A stretch of 42,846 nucleotides of DNA from Candidatus Giovannonibacteria bacterium (GTDB lineage: Bacteria; Patescibacteriota; Minisyncoccia; UBA11713; 2-01-FULL-45-33). The notes below the pieces were generated by a model. The model was not told where the DNA came from, ran no database searches, and saw only the letters and a program-made list of their open reading frames with translations. Below, one piece after another: positions 13,044 through 21,435 of this stretch (positions are counted from its first letter, which is position 1; the number at the start of each line of letters is the position of its first letter). The position numbers and the translations under genes were made by a program. The stretch lies in assembly GCA_030699445.1 (NCBI GenBank), contig JAUYMO010000020.1, positions 1 to 42,846 of the forward strand. The letters run 5' to 3'.

Positions 13044-13265
13044 TTAACGCGACCTTTTTTTCACTGCCTTAATTTTTATTTTTAAATGTTTTCCGGCTTT
13101 CATGCACCTTGTGCAGATTTTTATTCTTCCGCCAGCGGGCAAGCGCGCCCATTGGAGGTTGGGATATTTTCGTGAGCGTTTTGTCGGATTATAATGACCG
13201 CGGAGAAGCCGGCGCGTTCCCATTATTACCGACCCTTTTTTACAAATTGGACATGCTTTTGCCAT
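13044..13265 (-). CDS. rpmB: 50S ribosomal protein L28, zinc-ribbon type
   Basis: L28 is a late-assembling large-subunit protein. The 73-aa product has the start MAKACPICKKGSVIMGTRR and the C-terminal ICTRCMKAGKHLKI. Two CxxC pairs (CPIC and CTRC) indicate a zinc-binding form. It is divergent from the M50 protease gene. A TAATAA on the minus strand lies 6 nt before the ATG, predicting a leaderless message. Confidence 0.92.
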   Translation of the reverse strand: MAKACPICKKGSVIMGTRRLLRGHYNPTKRSRKYPNLQWARLPAGGRIKICTRCMKAGKHLKIKIKAVKKRSR

Positions 13266-13271
13266 AAAAAA

Positions 13272-13293
13272 TTATTAAACTTTATGTTATCAT
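13272..13293. promoter_or_regulatory. Divergent promoter region of rpmB and the M50 protease
   Basis: On the minus strand TAATAA (13272-13277) ends 6 nt before the rpmB ATG. On the plus strand TGTTATCAT (13285-13293) ends 10 nt before the protease ATG. The two -10 elements are separated by only 10 bp. Confidence 0.55.
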
Positions 13294-13303
13294 AGATACA
13301 ACC

Positions 13304-13942
13304 ATGAATCAAGTTCTGCAATTTATTTTTCAAATCGCCATTTTAATGCTCTCCGTGATAATCCACGAGGTTTCTCATGGCGCGGTGGCTTACGCGCTGG
13401 GAGATTCTACTGCAAAAGATGAAGGCCGGCTCACGCTGAACCCCGTAAACCATCTTGACCCTTTCGGCTCTATTTTACTGCCAATGCTCACTTATTTGGC
13501 AGGAGGATTTATTTTCGGCTGGGCAAAACCCGTGCCTTACAATCCCTATAATTTAAAAAAACCGCGCTGGCTCGGAAAAATTTCGCCGGACGCTTTGGTC
13601 GGCGCGGCGGGCCCATTGAGCAATATTCTTTTGGCGGTTATTTTCGGATTTTTTATCAGGTTCGGCGGCGTTTATGCTTTTTTGCCGCCGGCTTTTTTCC
13701 AAATCGCTTCTTTCATTGTTTTTTTAAATTTGATTCTGGCGATTTTTAATCTGGTGCCGATTCCTCCTTTGGACGGTTCAAAAGTCCTTTTCGCGTTTCT
13801 GCCGGGCCGGACTTATGAAATCCAGCGCTTTATGGAAAGATACGGCATTATTTTGCTTTTGATATTTATTTTTCTTTTATCTGGCATTATAATTCCCATC
13901 GCGGATTTTCTCTTCAGCGCCATCACCGGCTTGGGGATTTGA
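13304..13942 (+). CDS. M50 (site-2 protease) family membrane metalloprotease
   Basis: This 212-aa multi-spanning protein has the zinc motif HEVSH at residues 21-25 in its first membrane helix and the second zinc-ligand motif as [12 protein letters not shown]. Between them are the [10 protein letters not shown] and [13 protein letters not shown] motifs of the short cytoplasmic or bacterial S2P group. It should cut substrates within the membrane, often to release regulators; its target is unknown. There is no PDZ domain. rpsL follows after 35 nt. Confidence 0.92.
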   Translation: MNQVLQFIFQIAILMLSVIIHEVSHGAVAYALGDSTAKDEGRLTLNPVNHLDPFGSILLPMLTYLAGGFIFGWAKPVPYNPYNLKKPRWLGKISPDALVGAAGPLSNILLAVIFGFFIRFGGVYAFLPPAFFQIASFIVFLNLILAIFNLVPIPPLDGSKVLFAFLPGRTYEIQRFMERYGIILLLIFIFLLSGIIIPIADFLFSAITGLGI

Positions 13943-13977
13943 CCGATGTTTATTTTTTTGTTAGCATAGTCCCTACA

Positions 13978-14394
13978 ATGCCGACCATTAATCAATTGGT
14001 AAAAAGAGGCCGAAAAAAAATTCAATATAAAGCCAAATCGGTTGCTTTGGCTAAAAGTTTTAACGCGCTCCAAAATAGGCCGAAATTTTATCCTTCGCCT
14101 TTCAAGCGCGGGGTATGTCTGGCGGTAAAAACAATGACGCCCAAAAAGCCGAACTCCGCTTTGCGGAAAGTCGCCCGTGTGCGCCTTACCAACGGCATGG
14201 AGGTTACCGCTTATATTCCGGGAGAGAAACATTCTTTGCAGGAGCACTCGGTTGTCGTAATCCGCGGAGGGCGCGTGAAGGATTTGCCCGGGGTGCAGTA
14301 CCATATTGTGCGCGGAGTTTTGGACACGACCGGCGTTGAGGGCAGAAAACAGCAAAGGTCAAAATACGGAGCGAAACGCCCCAAAATATCATGA
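13978..14394 (+). CDS. rpsL: 30S ribosomal protein S12
   Basis: S12 lies at the decoding centre. The start [11 protein letters not shown] is chosen over an upstream in-frame ATG because it matches the family start and has a CATAGT element 7 nt upstream. The product (138 aa) contains the [11 protein letters not shown] loop, [19 protein letters not shown] and the C-terminal [12 protein letters not shown] short basic insertion after [13 protein letters not shown] lengthens the N-terminal part. It overlaps rpsG by 4 bp (ATGA) and heads the str operon. Confidence 0.96.
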   Translation: MPTINQLVKRGRKKIQYKAKSVALAKSFNALQNRPKFYPSPFKRGVCLAVKTMTPKKPNSALRKVARVRLTNGMEVTAYIPGEKHSLQEHSVVVIRGGRVKDLPGVQYHIVRGVLDTTGVEGRKQQRSKYGAKRPKIS

Positions 14395-14861
14395 GGAGAA
14401 AAAAGAAAGAAAAACGCGAATTAGTTTTAGACGCGATTTATGAATCGTCTTTGGTTTCCAAATTGACGAACTATCTGATGTTTTCCGGGAAAAAATCCAC
14501 AGCCCAAAAAGTAATTTGGGGGGCTTTGGAAGAAATAAAAAAGGCAAAGAAAACGGACAATCCGGTGGCGGTTTTGGAAAGCGCGATGAAAAACATAACG
14601 CCGATGGTGGAAATCCGCCCGAGGCGCATCGGCGGAGCGACTTACCAGGTGCCCCGCGAAGTTCAGCCCGACCGCGGATTTTCTCTAGCTTCCAGATGGC
14701 TTATCGGCGCGGCGCGCGCCAAAAAAGGCAAGCCTATGGCGCAGAAACTTGCCGAGGAGATTTTACTTGCCACAAAAAATGAAGGCGCCGCCATCAAGAA
14801 AAAACTGGACACGCATAGAATGGCCGAAGCCAACCGCGCCTTCGCGCACTTCGCGTGGTAA
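14391..14861 (+). CDS. rpsG: 30S ribosomal protein S7
   Basis: S7 nucleates assembly of the small-subunit head. The 156-aa product has [19 protein letters not shown] near the start, the [20 protein letters not shown] loop, PVREVQ-like [10 protein letters not shown] and the terminal [15 protein letters not shown]. It is translationally coupled to rpsL by the ATGA overlap. Instead of fusA, the next genes are an unknown protein and a TA pair. Confidence 0.96.
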   Translation: MRRKKKEKRELVLDAIYESSLVSKLTNYLMFSGKKSTAQKVIWGALEEIKKAKKTDNPVAVLESAMKNITPMVEIRPRRIGGATYQVPREVQPDRGFSLASRWLIGAARAKKGKPMAQKLAEEILLATKNEGAAIKKKLDTHRMAEANRAFAHFAW

Positions 14862-14873
14862 TTTGAAAATTTT

Positions 14874-15281
14874 ATGGAAGGAGGCAAGGAGCAGTTAGAT
14901 AAAAAAGAAAAAACAAGAGAGGCAATTGACGATTTTCTGAATAATTATGGAGAATATCCGGATACTTGGCTTAGCGACGACGAGAAAGAAAATTACGGAG
15001 AAAAAGTCAAGGCCGAACCAAAAAGCGAGTTCGCTAAACGCGTTTACGAATGGAGCCACAATAAGTACTCCGTTACTTGGTGGATATTCCCGGCTTTAGT
15101 AAAAGTTGAGGAAGCCGTTTTTTTTGAAGCATTGATAAAAGACGAAGCAAAACAAAACGAGATAATACAAAAGTGGGAAGCTTTGCACAAGCGCGTTAAG
15201 GAAGAACAAGCGAATAAAATTTCTGAAGAAACTATAAAGCAAATTGAAGCCTTGCTTCGCGAAGTGAGAGAAGCTCTCTAG
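14874..15281 (+). CDS. Unknown protein inserted in the str operon, 135 aa
   Basis: I do not recognise this protein. It is acidic and lysine-rich and mostly helical. A central hydrophobic patch with tryptophans (YSVTWWIFPALVKVEEAVFF) could be one amphipathic or membrane-associated helix, and the C-terminus (ALHKRVKEEQANKISEETIK) should be a coiled coil. It lies 12 nt after rpsG on the same strand and so is probably read from the rpsL promoter. A TA pair follows, so the region between rpsG and fusA holds only accessory genes. Confidence 0.65.
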   Translation: MEGGKEQLDKKEKTREAIDDFLNNYGEYPDTWLSDDEKENYGEKVKAEPKSEFAKRVYEWSHNKYSVTWWIFPALVKVEEAVFFEALIKDEAKQNEIIQKWEALHKRVKEEQANKISEETIKQIEALLREVREAL

Positions 15282-15310
15282 GCTTGCAGGTTTTTATTTT
15301 TTTAAGAATG

Positions 15311-15319
15311 TGCTAGAAT
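15311..15319 (+). promoter_or_regulatory. Extended -10 of the 15326 TA pair
   Basis: TGCTAGAAT ends 6 nt before the antitoxin ATG, giving the TA pair its own leaderless promoter inside the str operon. Confidence 0.6.
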
Positions 15320-15325
15320 GGCTAT

Positions 15326-15535
15326 ATGTCCACAATTACTATAGAAATTCCAAAAGAAGTCTTAAAACGCGCTAACGGCCGCAAGCTTTTGGTGGTTGAC
15401 CCAAAAGAATTTGAGAAAGAGTTGAGAAGAAGTTGGGAAACAGACGACGCGCTTAAAGCCAGCAGATTGGGGAGACGAGAACATGGGCTAGGCAAAACTA
15501 AAACTTTAAAAAGCCTGAGCCAGCTTATTAAATGA
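15326..15535 (+). CDS. Putative antitoxin of a RelE-type TA pair
   Basis: This 69-aa protein starts with a beta strand TITIEIPKEVLKRANGRKLL that could dimerise and bind DNA, followed by VVDPKEFEKELRRSWETDDA and a basic tail. The assignment as antitoxin rests mainly on its position: it has its own -10 and overlaps the RelE-like gene by 4 bp (ATGA). The family is not clear; an AbrB-like or PHD-like antitoxin is possible. Confidence 0.65.
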   Translation: MSTITIEIPKEVLKRANGRKLLVVDPKEFEKELRRSWETDDALKASRLGRREHGLGKTKTLKSLSQLIK

Positions 15536-15810
15536 CGCTACGGAGGATTTCTAAAGTAGAATATGCTTCTCTTTTTGAGAAAAATTTTGAGAATTTGCCC
15601 GAACATATTAAAAAATTGGCGGCAAAAAAAGATAAGCTTTTTCAGCAAAACGCTTTTCATCCGTCTTTAGAAACCCATAAACTCGGCGGCAAACTAAAAA
15701 ACGACTGGGCTTATTCGGTAAATAGGGATTATCGAATTCATTTTTATTTTGTAAACGATAATACGGTAGTTTATTTAAACATCGGCACGCACGAGATTTA
15801 CAAGAAATAA
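15532..15810 (+). CDS. RelE/ParE-superfamily toxin
   Basis: This 92-aa protein has the RelE/YafQ layout: a helical N-terminus (YASLFEKNFENLPEHIKKLA), a middle with HPSLETHKLGGKLKNDWAYS and the strands VNRDYRIHFYFVNDNTVVYL, and the end NIGTHEIYKK. Toxins of this fold usually cut mRNA on the ribosome, and the conserved Lys, Arg and His residues (KLGGKL, RDYRI, THEIY) fit. It sits between rpsG and fusA and ends 10 nt before fusA, so a transcript from it should continue into elongation factor G. Confidence 0.85.
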   Translation: MTLRRISKVEYASLFEKNFENLPEHIKKLAAKKDKLFQQNAFHPSLETHKLGGKLKNDWAYSVNRDYRIHFYFVNDNTVVYLNIGTHEIYKK

Positions 15811-15820
15811 ATAATTTTTT

Positions 15821-17923
15821 ATGGCGCGTGAATATCCATTGGAAAGAGTTCGCGATATCGGAATTATCGCCCACATAGACGCCGGTAAAACCACCGTTAG
15901 CGAACGGGTTCTTTTTTATACCGGAGTTTCGCATAAAATCGGCGAGGTGCACGAAGGCGAAGCGATTATGGACTGGATGGAACAGGAGCAGGAGCGCGGA
16001 ATTACCATTACCGCCGCCGCCACAACCTGTTTTTGGACTCCGTCTTATCTTCCGAAAGAAAAATCAAACGAGTACCGCATAAATATTATAGACACTCCGG
16101 GCCATGTTGATTTCACGGTGGAAGTGGAGAGGTCTTTGCGGGTTTTGGACGGAGGCGTGGTGGTTTTTGACGGCGTGGCCGGAGTTGAGCCGCAGTCGGA
16201 AACCGTCTGGCGCCAAGCTGATAAATATAATGTCCCAAGAATTTGTTTTATAAATAAACTGGACAGAATGGGTGCCTCCTTTGAAAATAGTTTCAAATCA
16301 ATTTTAGACCGCTTGACCCCGAACGCCGTGGCTTTAAATATTCCGGTGGGATTGGAAGCGGCGTTTTCCGGAGTGGTTGACCTTATGCGGATGAAATTTA
16401 TAAAATTTGAGGGAGAGCACGGCGAAAAAATGGTCGTAGAAGAAATTCCGGCGGAGCGCAAAAAAGAAGCCGAGGACTGGCGCCACAAGCTTGTTGAGAA
16501 AATCGCCGAGCAAGATGATGCTCTCACCGAAAAATATTTGGAGGGAAAAGAAATTTCACAGGAAGAACTAAAAAAAGTTTTGCGCAAGGCCTCCCTTTCC
16601 TACGCTTTGGTGCCGGTTTTTTGCGGTTCGGCTTTAAAAAATAAAGGAGTCCAGCTGATGCTGGACGGCGTGGTTGATTATCTGCCGAGCCCGCAGGACC
16701 TTCCTCCGGTAAAAGGCACGGACCCCAAAACCGGCGCGGAAATTTCCAGAGAATCCAAGGATGACGCTCCTTTGGCCGCTTTGGCTTTCAAGCTTCAGAC
16801 CGACCCATACGTCGGCCAGCTTACTTATTTCAGAGTTTATTCCGGCACGCTGTCTTCCGGCTCGTATGTTTTTAATTCCACAAAAAATGAAAAAGAAAGA
16901 GTCGGAAGAATTTTGCGGATGCACGCCAACCACAGGGAGGAAGCGAAAGAAATGCAGGCCGGTGAAATCGGCGCGATCGTCGGCCTTAAAAGCACCAAAA
17001 CCGGAGACACGCTTTGCGATCCGGAGAAGCCGATTATTTTAGAAAATATTATTTTTCCCGAGCCGGTGGTGTCTTTGCGGATTGAGCCCAAAACCAAAGC
17101 CGACCAGGAGCGCATGGGCTTGGCTTTGCACCGCCTTTCGGAAGAGGACCCGACTTTCAGAATCAAAGGAGACGAAGAAACAATGGAGACGATTATTTCA
17201 GGAATGGGCGAGCTCCATTTGGAAATTATCGTGGACAGGATGAAGCGCGAGTTTAAAGTCGGCGCGAATGTCGGTCGCCCGCAGGTTGCATACAAAGAAA
17301 CCATTAAAAAAACGGCGGAGGCCGAAGGAAAATACATCAAGCAGTCCGGCGGGCACGGGCAATATGGCCACGTCTGGTTGAGAGTTGAACCGCAGGAGCG
17401 CGGAAAAGGATTTGAATTTGAAAGCGAAATCAGAGGCGGAGTAATTCCGCAGGAATTTATTCCGGCTGTTGAAAAAGGGGTGAAAGAAGCGGTTGAAAAA
17501 GGAGTGGTAGCGGGGTTCCCCTTGGTAGATATAAAAGTCGCGCTCTATGACGGCTCTTACCACGATGTGGATTCTTCCGAATCCGCTTTTAAAATCGCGG
17601 GCTCCATCGCTTTGCAGGAAGCCGTGAAGCGCGCGAGCGCTGTGCTTTTAGAGCCGGTTATGAAAGTAGAAGTGGTGACGCCGGAACAATTTTTGGGGGA
17701 CGTGACCGGCGACCTTTCTTCCAAACGCGGAAAGATTGAAAAAATGTTTGAGCGCGGAACCGCGAAAGTCGTTGACGCTAAAGTCCCGCTTTCCGAAATG
17801 TTCGGATATGTCACAAAACTGCGGTCTATGACCGAAGGCCGCGCCTCCTACACAATGGAATTTGACCATTATGAGGAAGTTCCCGCCAACATCGCCGAGC
17901 TGATTAAAGAAGGAAAGAAATAA
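15821..17923 (+). CDS. fusA: Elongation factor G
   Basis: EF-G drives translocation by GTP hydrolysis. The 700-aa product has the P-loop AHIDAGKTT (17-25), switch [17 protein letters not shown] for guanine recognition, and domains II to V with [18 protein letters not shown] and the C-terminal [20 protein letters not shown]. The length is normal. Its stop overlaps the start of a 35-codon frame by one base; tuf follows with its own promoter. Confidence 0.98.
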   Translation: MAREYPLERVRDIGIIAHIDAGKTTVSERVLFYTGVSHKIGEVHEGEAIMDWMEQEQERGITITAAATTCFWTPSYLPKEKSNEYRINIIDTPGHVDFTVEVERSLRVLDGGVVVFDGVAGVEPQSETVWRQADKYNVPRICFINKLDRMGASFENSFKSILDRLTPNAVALNIPVGLEAAFSGVVDLMRMKFIKFEGEHGEKMVVEEIPAERKKEAEDWRHKLVEKIAEQDDALTEKYLEGKEISQEELKKVLRKASLSYALVPVFCGSALKNKGVQLMLDGVVDYLPSPQDLPPVKGTDPKTGAEISRESKDDAPLAALAFKLQTDPYVGQLTYFRVYSGTLSSGSYVFNSTKNEKERVGRILRMHANHREEAKEMQAGEIGAIVGLKSTKTGDTLCDPEKPIILENIIFPEPVVSLRIEPKTKADQERMGLALHRLSEEDPTFRIKGDEETMETIISGMGELHLEIIVDRMKREFKVGANVGRPQVAYKETIKKTAEAEGKYIKQSGGHGQYGHVWLRVEPQERGKGFEFESEIRGGVIPQEFIPAVEKGVKEAVEKGVVAGFPLVDIKVALYDGSYHDVDSSESAFKIAGSIALQEAVKRASAVLLEPVMKVEVVTPEQFLGDVTGDLSSKRGKIEKMFERGTAKVVDAKVPLSEMFGYVTKLRSMTEGRASYTMEFDHYEEVPANIAELIKEGKK

Positions 17924-18030
17924 TGGAAAACGAAAATATAGAAATAGAGAAAGAGGAAAAACTATTATCAGACGAATTGCTCGCCGAGGATTTGGATTCA
18001 GAGCCGTCGCTTGACGATTTGCCGGTGTAG
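17923..18030 (+). CDS. Possible acidic micropeptide after fusA, 35 aa
   Basis: The frame starts with an ATG that shares its A with the fusA stop (TAATG), an arrangement typical of coupled translation. The peptide is very acidic (starts [13 protein letters not shown], ends PSLDDLPV) and contains no basic stretch. It ends 12 nt before the tuf -35. I know of no family; it may be real because of the coupling, or a chance frame. Confidence 0.4.
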   Translation: MENENIEIEKEEKLLSDELLAEDLDSEPSLDDLPV

Positions 18031-18042
18031 AAAATGGCGGGG

Positions 18043-18098
18043 TTGACAGGATTTCCGGCATCATATAACATACCCTTATACGCTAAATGGCGTTTTTT
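18043..18098 (+). promoter_or_regulatory. tuf promoter and attenuator-like leader hairpin
   Basis: TTGACA (18043-18048) with a 17-nt spacer and TAACAT (18066-18071) fit a promoter. In the leader, ACGC (18080-18083) pairs with GCGT (18090-18093) and six T follow, so a weak terminator may control entry into tuf. Confidence 0.55.
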
Positions 18099-18128
18099 AT
18101 TAGCTTTTAGTATTAAATAAAACAATTT

Positions 18129-19322
18129 ATGGCGGAAAAATTTGAGAGGACAAAACCCCACTTAAATGTGGGCACAATCGGCCACGTTGACCACGGCAAG
18201 ACCACTTTAACGGCGGCTATTTTACACGTGCTTAATTTGGCGGGCAAAAAGGTGCGCATTGAAAAAATTGAGGACATTGACAACGCTCCCGAAGAGAGGA
18301 AGCGCGGAATTACCATCGCCTTGCATCATTCCGAATACGAAACCGACAAGCGCCACTACGCGCACATTGATGCTCCCGGGCACGCCGACTACATTAAAAA
18401 TATGATAACCGGAGCCGCGCAGATGGACGGCGCGATTTTGGTGGTTTCGGCCGCGGACGGCCCGATGCCCCAGACCAGAGAGCACATTCTTTTGGCGCGC
18501 CAAGTAGGCGTTCCGGCGGTTATTGTTTTTCTGAATAAAGTTGACACGGTTGACGACAAAGAATTGGTTGATTTGGTTGAAACGGAAATCAGGGAGCTCT
18601 TAACCAAATATGAATACCCGGGCGACAAAACTCCGATTATCCGCGGTTCGGCTTTGAAGGCCTTGGCGGCGAAATCCGCCGATGACGAATGGGCCAAGCC
18701 GATTTTGGAACTTGCAAAACAATTAGATGAATATATTCCGGAACCTGTTCGCGACATTGACATGCCTTTTCTTATGCCGGCTGAAGATGTTTTTTCAATT
18801 GAAGGAAGAGGCACCGTGGTTACCGGAAGAATTGAGCGCGGAAAAGTTAAATTAAACGACGAAGTTGAAATCGTGGGATTGAAAGACACCCAAAAAACTG
18901 TGGTGACGGGCATTGAAATGTTCAATAAGCAATTGGACGAAGGCATGGCGGGAGACAACGCCGGGATTTTGCTCCGCGGAGTTAAAAAGGAAGACGTGGA
19001 AAGGGGCCAGGTAATCGCCAAGCCCGGGTCTATTACTCCGCACACCGATTTTGAATCGGAAGTTTATATTCTCACCAAAGAAGAAGGCGGACGGCACACG
19101 CCGTTTTTCACCGGCTATAAGCCGCAATTTTACATCAGGACAACCGATGTGACCGGCGATGTGACGTTGCCGACTGGGACTGAAATGGTGATGCCAGGAG
19201 ACACGATTAAATTCACTGTGAAGCTCATCGCGCCGGTTGCCATGGAAGAAAAATTGCGCTTCGCGATTCGCGAAGGAGGCAAAACTGTCGGTGCGGGAGT
19301 TGTCACCAAAATTGTTAAATAA
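18129..19322 (+). CDS. tuf: Elongation factor Tu
   Basis: EF-Tu carries aminoacyl-tRNA to the ribosome. The 397-aa product shows [10 protein letters not shown] (18-27), switch I with [18 protein letters not shown], switch II as [16 protein letters not shown], and domain 2/3 motifs [13 protein letters not shown] and [17 protein letters not shown]. The residue before PGHADY is Ala instead of the usual Cys. The gene has its own promoter and a structured leader, and rpsJ follows after 16 nt. Confidence 0.98.
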   Translation: MAEKFERTKPHLNVGTIGHVDHGKTTLTAAILHVLNLAGKKVRIEKIEDIDNAPEERKRGITIALHHSEYETDKRHYAHIDAPGHADYIKNMITGAAQMDGAILVVSAADGPMPQTREHILLARQVGVPAVIVFLNKVDTVDDKELVDLVETEIRELLTKYEYPGDKTPIIRGSALKALAAKSADDEWAKPILELAKQLDEYIPEPVRDIDMPFLMPAEDVFSIEGRGTVVTGRIERGKVKLNDEVEIVGLKDTQKTVVTGIEMFNKQLDEGMAGDNAGILLRGVKKEDVERGQVIAKPGSITPHTDFESEVYILTKEEGGRHTPFFTGYKPQFYIRTTDVTGDVTLPTGTEMVMPGDTIKFTVKLIAPVAMEEKLRFAIREGGKTVGAGVVTKIVK

Positions 19323-19338
19323 AGCTAAAAATTAAGCG

Positions 19339-19698
19339 ATGCCGAAGAGCCCATTAAAAACCAAAGAGAAAGAAAAAGAAAAGGAAGCGGAAGAAAAGCA
19401 AAGGCTTAGAATCCGCGTGCGAGCTTACGACCATAAAATTTTGGACTCCTCGGTAAAACAAATCGTGGACACGGCTTTGAGGTACGGCTCGGAAATACAG
19501 GGGCCGGTGCCTTTGCCCACGGAAATAAAAAAATACACCGTCAACCGCTCATCTTTCGTGCACAAAAACGCGCGGGAGCAGTTTGAAATGCGCGTGCACC
19601 GGCGCCTAATTGATATTTTAAACCCCACGGCGAAAGTTATTGAAGCCATGACCAATCTCAATCTTCCGGCAGGCGTGGATATTGAGATAAAAATGTAA
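19339..19698 (+). CDS. rpsJ: 30S ribosomal protein S10
   Basis: S10 is part of the small-subunit head and, in other bacteria, also of the antitermination complex. The 119-aa product has an extra charged N-terminus of about 20 residues ([15 protein letters not shown]) before the family core [20 protein letters not shown]. The core continues with [39 protein letters not shown] and [11 protein letters not shown]. It follows tuf directly and is separated from rplC by two accessory genes. Confidence 0.95.
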   Translation: MPKSPLKTKEKEKEKEAEEKQRLRIRVRAYDHKILDSSVKQIVDTALRYGSEIQGPVPLPTEIKKYTVNRSSFVHKNAREQFEMRVHRRLIDILNPTAKVIEAMTNLNLPAGVDIEIKM

Positions 19699-19711
19699 TA
19701 ATATTAAATTG

Positions 19712-19894
19712 ATGGCACAAGAAATTACAATTGACGATTTGGCCGGAATGGTAAAACGCAGGTTTGATAAGGTTGACGAAACCTTAGACAGAATCGAAAA
19801 CTTTATTTTAAAGAAACACGAAAGAGAAATCGGAGATTTGAAATTGCGCATGCAAAACCTTGAAGATATGCTGGCAATGCCAACGAAGAAATAA
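19712..19894 (+). CDS. Small coiled-coil protein, 60 aa
   Basis: I recognise no specific family, though similar short coiled-coil proteins with an EITIDDLAGMVKRRFDKVDE-type start are common in related genomes as I recall. After this start, a heptad-rich helix (TLDRIENFILKKHEREIGD, KLRMQNLEDML) should dimerise. The ATG at 19712 is preferred over the TTG at 19709. It follows rpsJ by 13 nt, so it is probably cotranscribed. Confidence 0.65.
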   Translation: MAQEITIDDLAGMVKRRFDKVDETLDRIENFILKKHEREIGDLKLRMQNLEDMLAMPTKK

Positions 19895-19926
19895 AAAAAG
19901 TTGTGGGTGCATATTACCACACGCTA

Positions 19927-19977
19927 TTGACATAGGTCTATCTTAGGTCTATGCTCAAACACAGAAGAAGAAAGGAG
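19927..19977 (+). promoter_or_regulatory. Promoter with direct-repeat operator and ribosome binding site
   Basis: TTGACA (19927-19932), a 17-nt spacer and TATGCT (19950-19955) form a canonical promoter. TAGGTCTAT occurs at 19933-19941 and again at 19944-19952, 11 bp apart, inside the spacer and -10. AAAGGAG (19971-19977) lies 5 nt before the ATG at 19983. Confidence 0.8.
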
Positions 19978-19982
19978 CTTTT

Positions 19983-20360
19983 ATGACTAAGAGAGATTGG
20001 GAGTTTTTGGAAAAAATGCCTGGTCGCCTTGACTCTGTTATTAAAAGTCTCGAACTAGTTTCTTTCCTAAAAGACAGAGAGAATCAGATTGGGGGCGAAG
20101 AAATGCTTTGCCGGGCTCGTTTCGAGTTTGGCACCAATTACGGTCAAGAAGACGCCGATTGGTTTATTGAGCATCAAGAAAAGATTCCCAAAGAATTCCG
20201 TCCATTCTTTCTCGTTTTTGCTGGTTCTGACTGTATGACCTCATGGGGTTGGCGTCATGTTGCGTGTCTAAGCTTTGAAAGTGGGCTGTGGGTTCTCGGC
20301 TTAAAGGGGCTCAACGAGTATTTCTATTCCCCTTGCCGACTGGTTCGTAATCGTAGATAG
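19983..20360 (+). CDS. Orphan protein of unknown function, 125 aa
   Basis: I do not recognise this protein. The N-terminal half is helical and charged (DWEFLEKMPGRLDSVIKSLE), and the C-terminal half is rich in aromatic residues (SDCMTSWGWRHVACLSFESG) with two cysteines. It has a canonical promoter with an operator-like direct repeat, a strong Shine-Dalgarno and a textbook terminator, so it is an independent regulated gene sitting in the middle of the ribosomal protein operon. Confidence 0.7.
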   Translation: MTKRDWEFLEKMPGRLDSVIKSLELVSFLKDRENQIGGEEMLCRARFEFGTNYGQEDADWFIEHQEKIPKEFRPFFLVFAGSDCMTSWGWRHVACLSFESGLWVLGLKGLNEYFYSPCRLVRNRR

Positions 20361-20395
20361 TTCTTTGAAGCTTGGGATCTTGTTTTTTTAACTTT

Positions 20396-20430
20396 CAGCT
20401 CTGCGCGCACGCAGAGCTGATTTTTTTTAT
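20396..20430 (+). terminator. Strong intrinsic terminator
   Basis: CAGCTCTGCG (20396-20405) pairs perfectly with CGCAGAGCTG (20410-20419) around CGCA, followed by eight or more T. It closes the orphan gene and would also block read-through from rpsJ, so rplC needs its own promoter. Confidence 0.93.
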
Positions 20431-20434
20431 GCTA

Positions 20435-20463
20435 TTGAAATTTAAATCTTTGTTTGCTACACT
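20435..20463 (+). promoter_or_regulatory. rplC promoter, leaderless type
   Basis: TTGAAA (20435-20440), a 17-nt spacer ending TGC, and TACACT (20458-20463), which ends 6 nt before the rplC ATG. Confidence 0.75.
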
Positions 20464-20469
20464 AAGCCA

Positions 20470-21072
20470 ATGAAATTCATACTTGCTAAAAAAATAGAAA
20501 TGTCGCAGATTTTTGACGACAAAGGTAGGGTGCATCCGGTAACCTGGCTTTTGGCCGGGCCTATTTTTGTGACCCAGAAAAAATCGGCGGAAAAAGACGG
20601 ATATGTTTCCGTGCAAGTCGGCTTTGGGACGAAAAAAGAAAAAAATATAAAAAAACCGCAGAAAAAATTGGGAAATTTTGAGGGATTTAAAGAATTCAGA
20701 CCTCTAACTTCCGACGCCTCGCTTCCGGAAGTGGGGGACAAAATTGATGTTTCGGTTTTTAAAGAAGGAGACGCTGTTAATGTTTCAGGAACTTCCAAAG
20801 GCAAGGGCTTTCAGGGCGTTGTGAAAAGGCACGGCTTCGCCGGCGGCTCGCGGACTCACGGCCAGAAGCATTCGGAAAGAGAGCCGGGGTCAATCGGAGC
20901 AACTTGGCCGCAAAGAGTTTTGAAAGGCAAGCGCATGCCCGGGCGGATGGGCAGCGAGCGCGTCACGGTGCGGAATCTTAAAGTAATCAAAATAATTCCG
21001 GAAAAAAATCTTCTGGCCATTTTAGGAGCTGTTCCTGGTCATCGTGGCAGTCTCGTGGAGGTTAGGGGGTGA
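20470..21072 (+). CDS. rplC: 50S ribosomal protein L3
   Basis: L3 is an early-assembling large-subunit protein near the peptidyl transferase centre. The 200-aa product shows the DVSGTSKGKGFQG-type motif (VNVSGTSKGKGFQGVVKRHG), the GGSRTHGQKHSEREPGSIGA loop and PGRMGSERVTVRNL. It ends GAVPGHRGSLVEVRG. A second, degenerate copy of exactly this ending follows within 90 bp. The final coding stretch therefore appears to be a duplicate or replacement of the original 3' end. Confidence 0.95.
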   Translation: MKFILAKKIEMSQIFDDKGRVHPVTWLLAGPIFVTQKKSAEKDGYVSVQVGFGTKKEKNIKKPQKKLGNFEGFKEFRPLTSDASLPEVGDKIDVSVFKEGDAVNVSGTSKGKGFQGVVKRHGFAGGSRTHGQKHSEREPGSIGATWPQRVLKGKRMPGRMGSERVTVRNLKVIKIIPEKNLLAILGAVPGHRGSLVEVRG

Positions 21073-21073
21073 A

Positions 21074-21156
21074 TTTATAGTTATCTCCGGCGCCCTGCCT
21101 GCCGGCAGGCAGGCATCCCCGGCAACCGCGGAAGCTTGGTGGAAATCAGAGGATAA
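21074..21156 (+). pseudogene. Relic of a second rplC 3' end
   Basis: After the rplC stop, ATAGTTATCTCCGGCGCC reads IVISGA. After a 20-nt palindromic insertion (21095-21114), ATCCCCGGC onward reads IPGNRGSLVEIRG and a stop. Joined without the insertion, this gives IVISGAIPGNRGSLVEIRG, a close match to the functional rplC ending. The insertion is not a multiple of three and shifts the frame. Confidence 0.85.
21095..21114. repeat. GC-rich palindromic repeat in the rplC relic
   Basis: This 20-nt copy contains the perfect 14-bp palindrome GCCTGCCGGCAGGC. It is the only copy in the window that breaks a reading frame. Confidence 0.88.
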
Positions 21157-21162
21157 AAGGGT

Positions 21163-21168
21163 TATAAT
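21163..21168 (+). promoter_or_regulatory. -10 of the 21175 gene, leaderless type
   Basis: A consensus TATAAT ends 6 nt before the ATG at 21175, directly after the rplC relic. Confidence 0.65.
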
Positions 21169-21174
21169 TAGCAT

Positions 21175-21435
21175 ATGTCAAAAACACAAGAAGAAAACAT
21201 CATAAAAATGCCCGATTTAAGCTCAATTCTTAAGCCATATGAAAATAAATGGGTGGCGCTTTCTCCTGATAGAAAAAAAGTTGTGGCCAGTGGCGAAACC
21301 CTTAAAGAGGCCGCTTCTAAAATAGACAGCAAGTTTAAAAATCAAGTTGCTTTTTCGAAAGTGCTGTCGCTCGGCATAAATTTAGCGCCTTCTATAAGAA
21401 ATAATATATATGAGGCCTACAACAGAAGAACTTAA
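21175..21435 (+). CDS. DUF5678-like small protein, 86 aa
   Basis: The central KPYENKWVALSPDRKKVVAS and GETLKEAASKI match the short DUF5678-type pattern found in many small proteins and possible antitoxins. The N-terminus is helical and polar. The C-terminus (SLGINLAPSIRNNIYEAYN) overlaps the next gene by 26 bp, so the two are expressed together. The function is not known; the context between ribosomal genes and TA modules is accessory. Confidence 0.7.
   Translation: MSKTQEENIIKMPDLSSILKPYENKWVALSPDRKKVVASGETLKEAASKIDSKFKNQVAFSKVLSLGINLAPSIRNNIYEAYNRRT

Noticed and set aside
16045-18064. Several long frames on the minus strand across fusA (for example 16045-16587 and 17648-18064)
   Set aside because: They are Ser/Phe/Leu-rich shadows of fusA with no family features and no start signals.
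18389-19045. A 218-aa frame antisense to tuf
   Set aside because: It lies entirely within the highly conserved tuf gene and has shadow-type composition.
21095-21114. The GC palindrome after rplC as the rplC terminator
   Set aside because: No T run follows, and the same sequence occurs inside coding regions.
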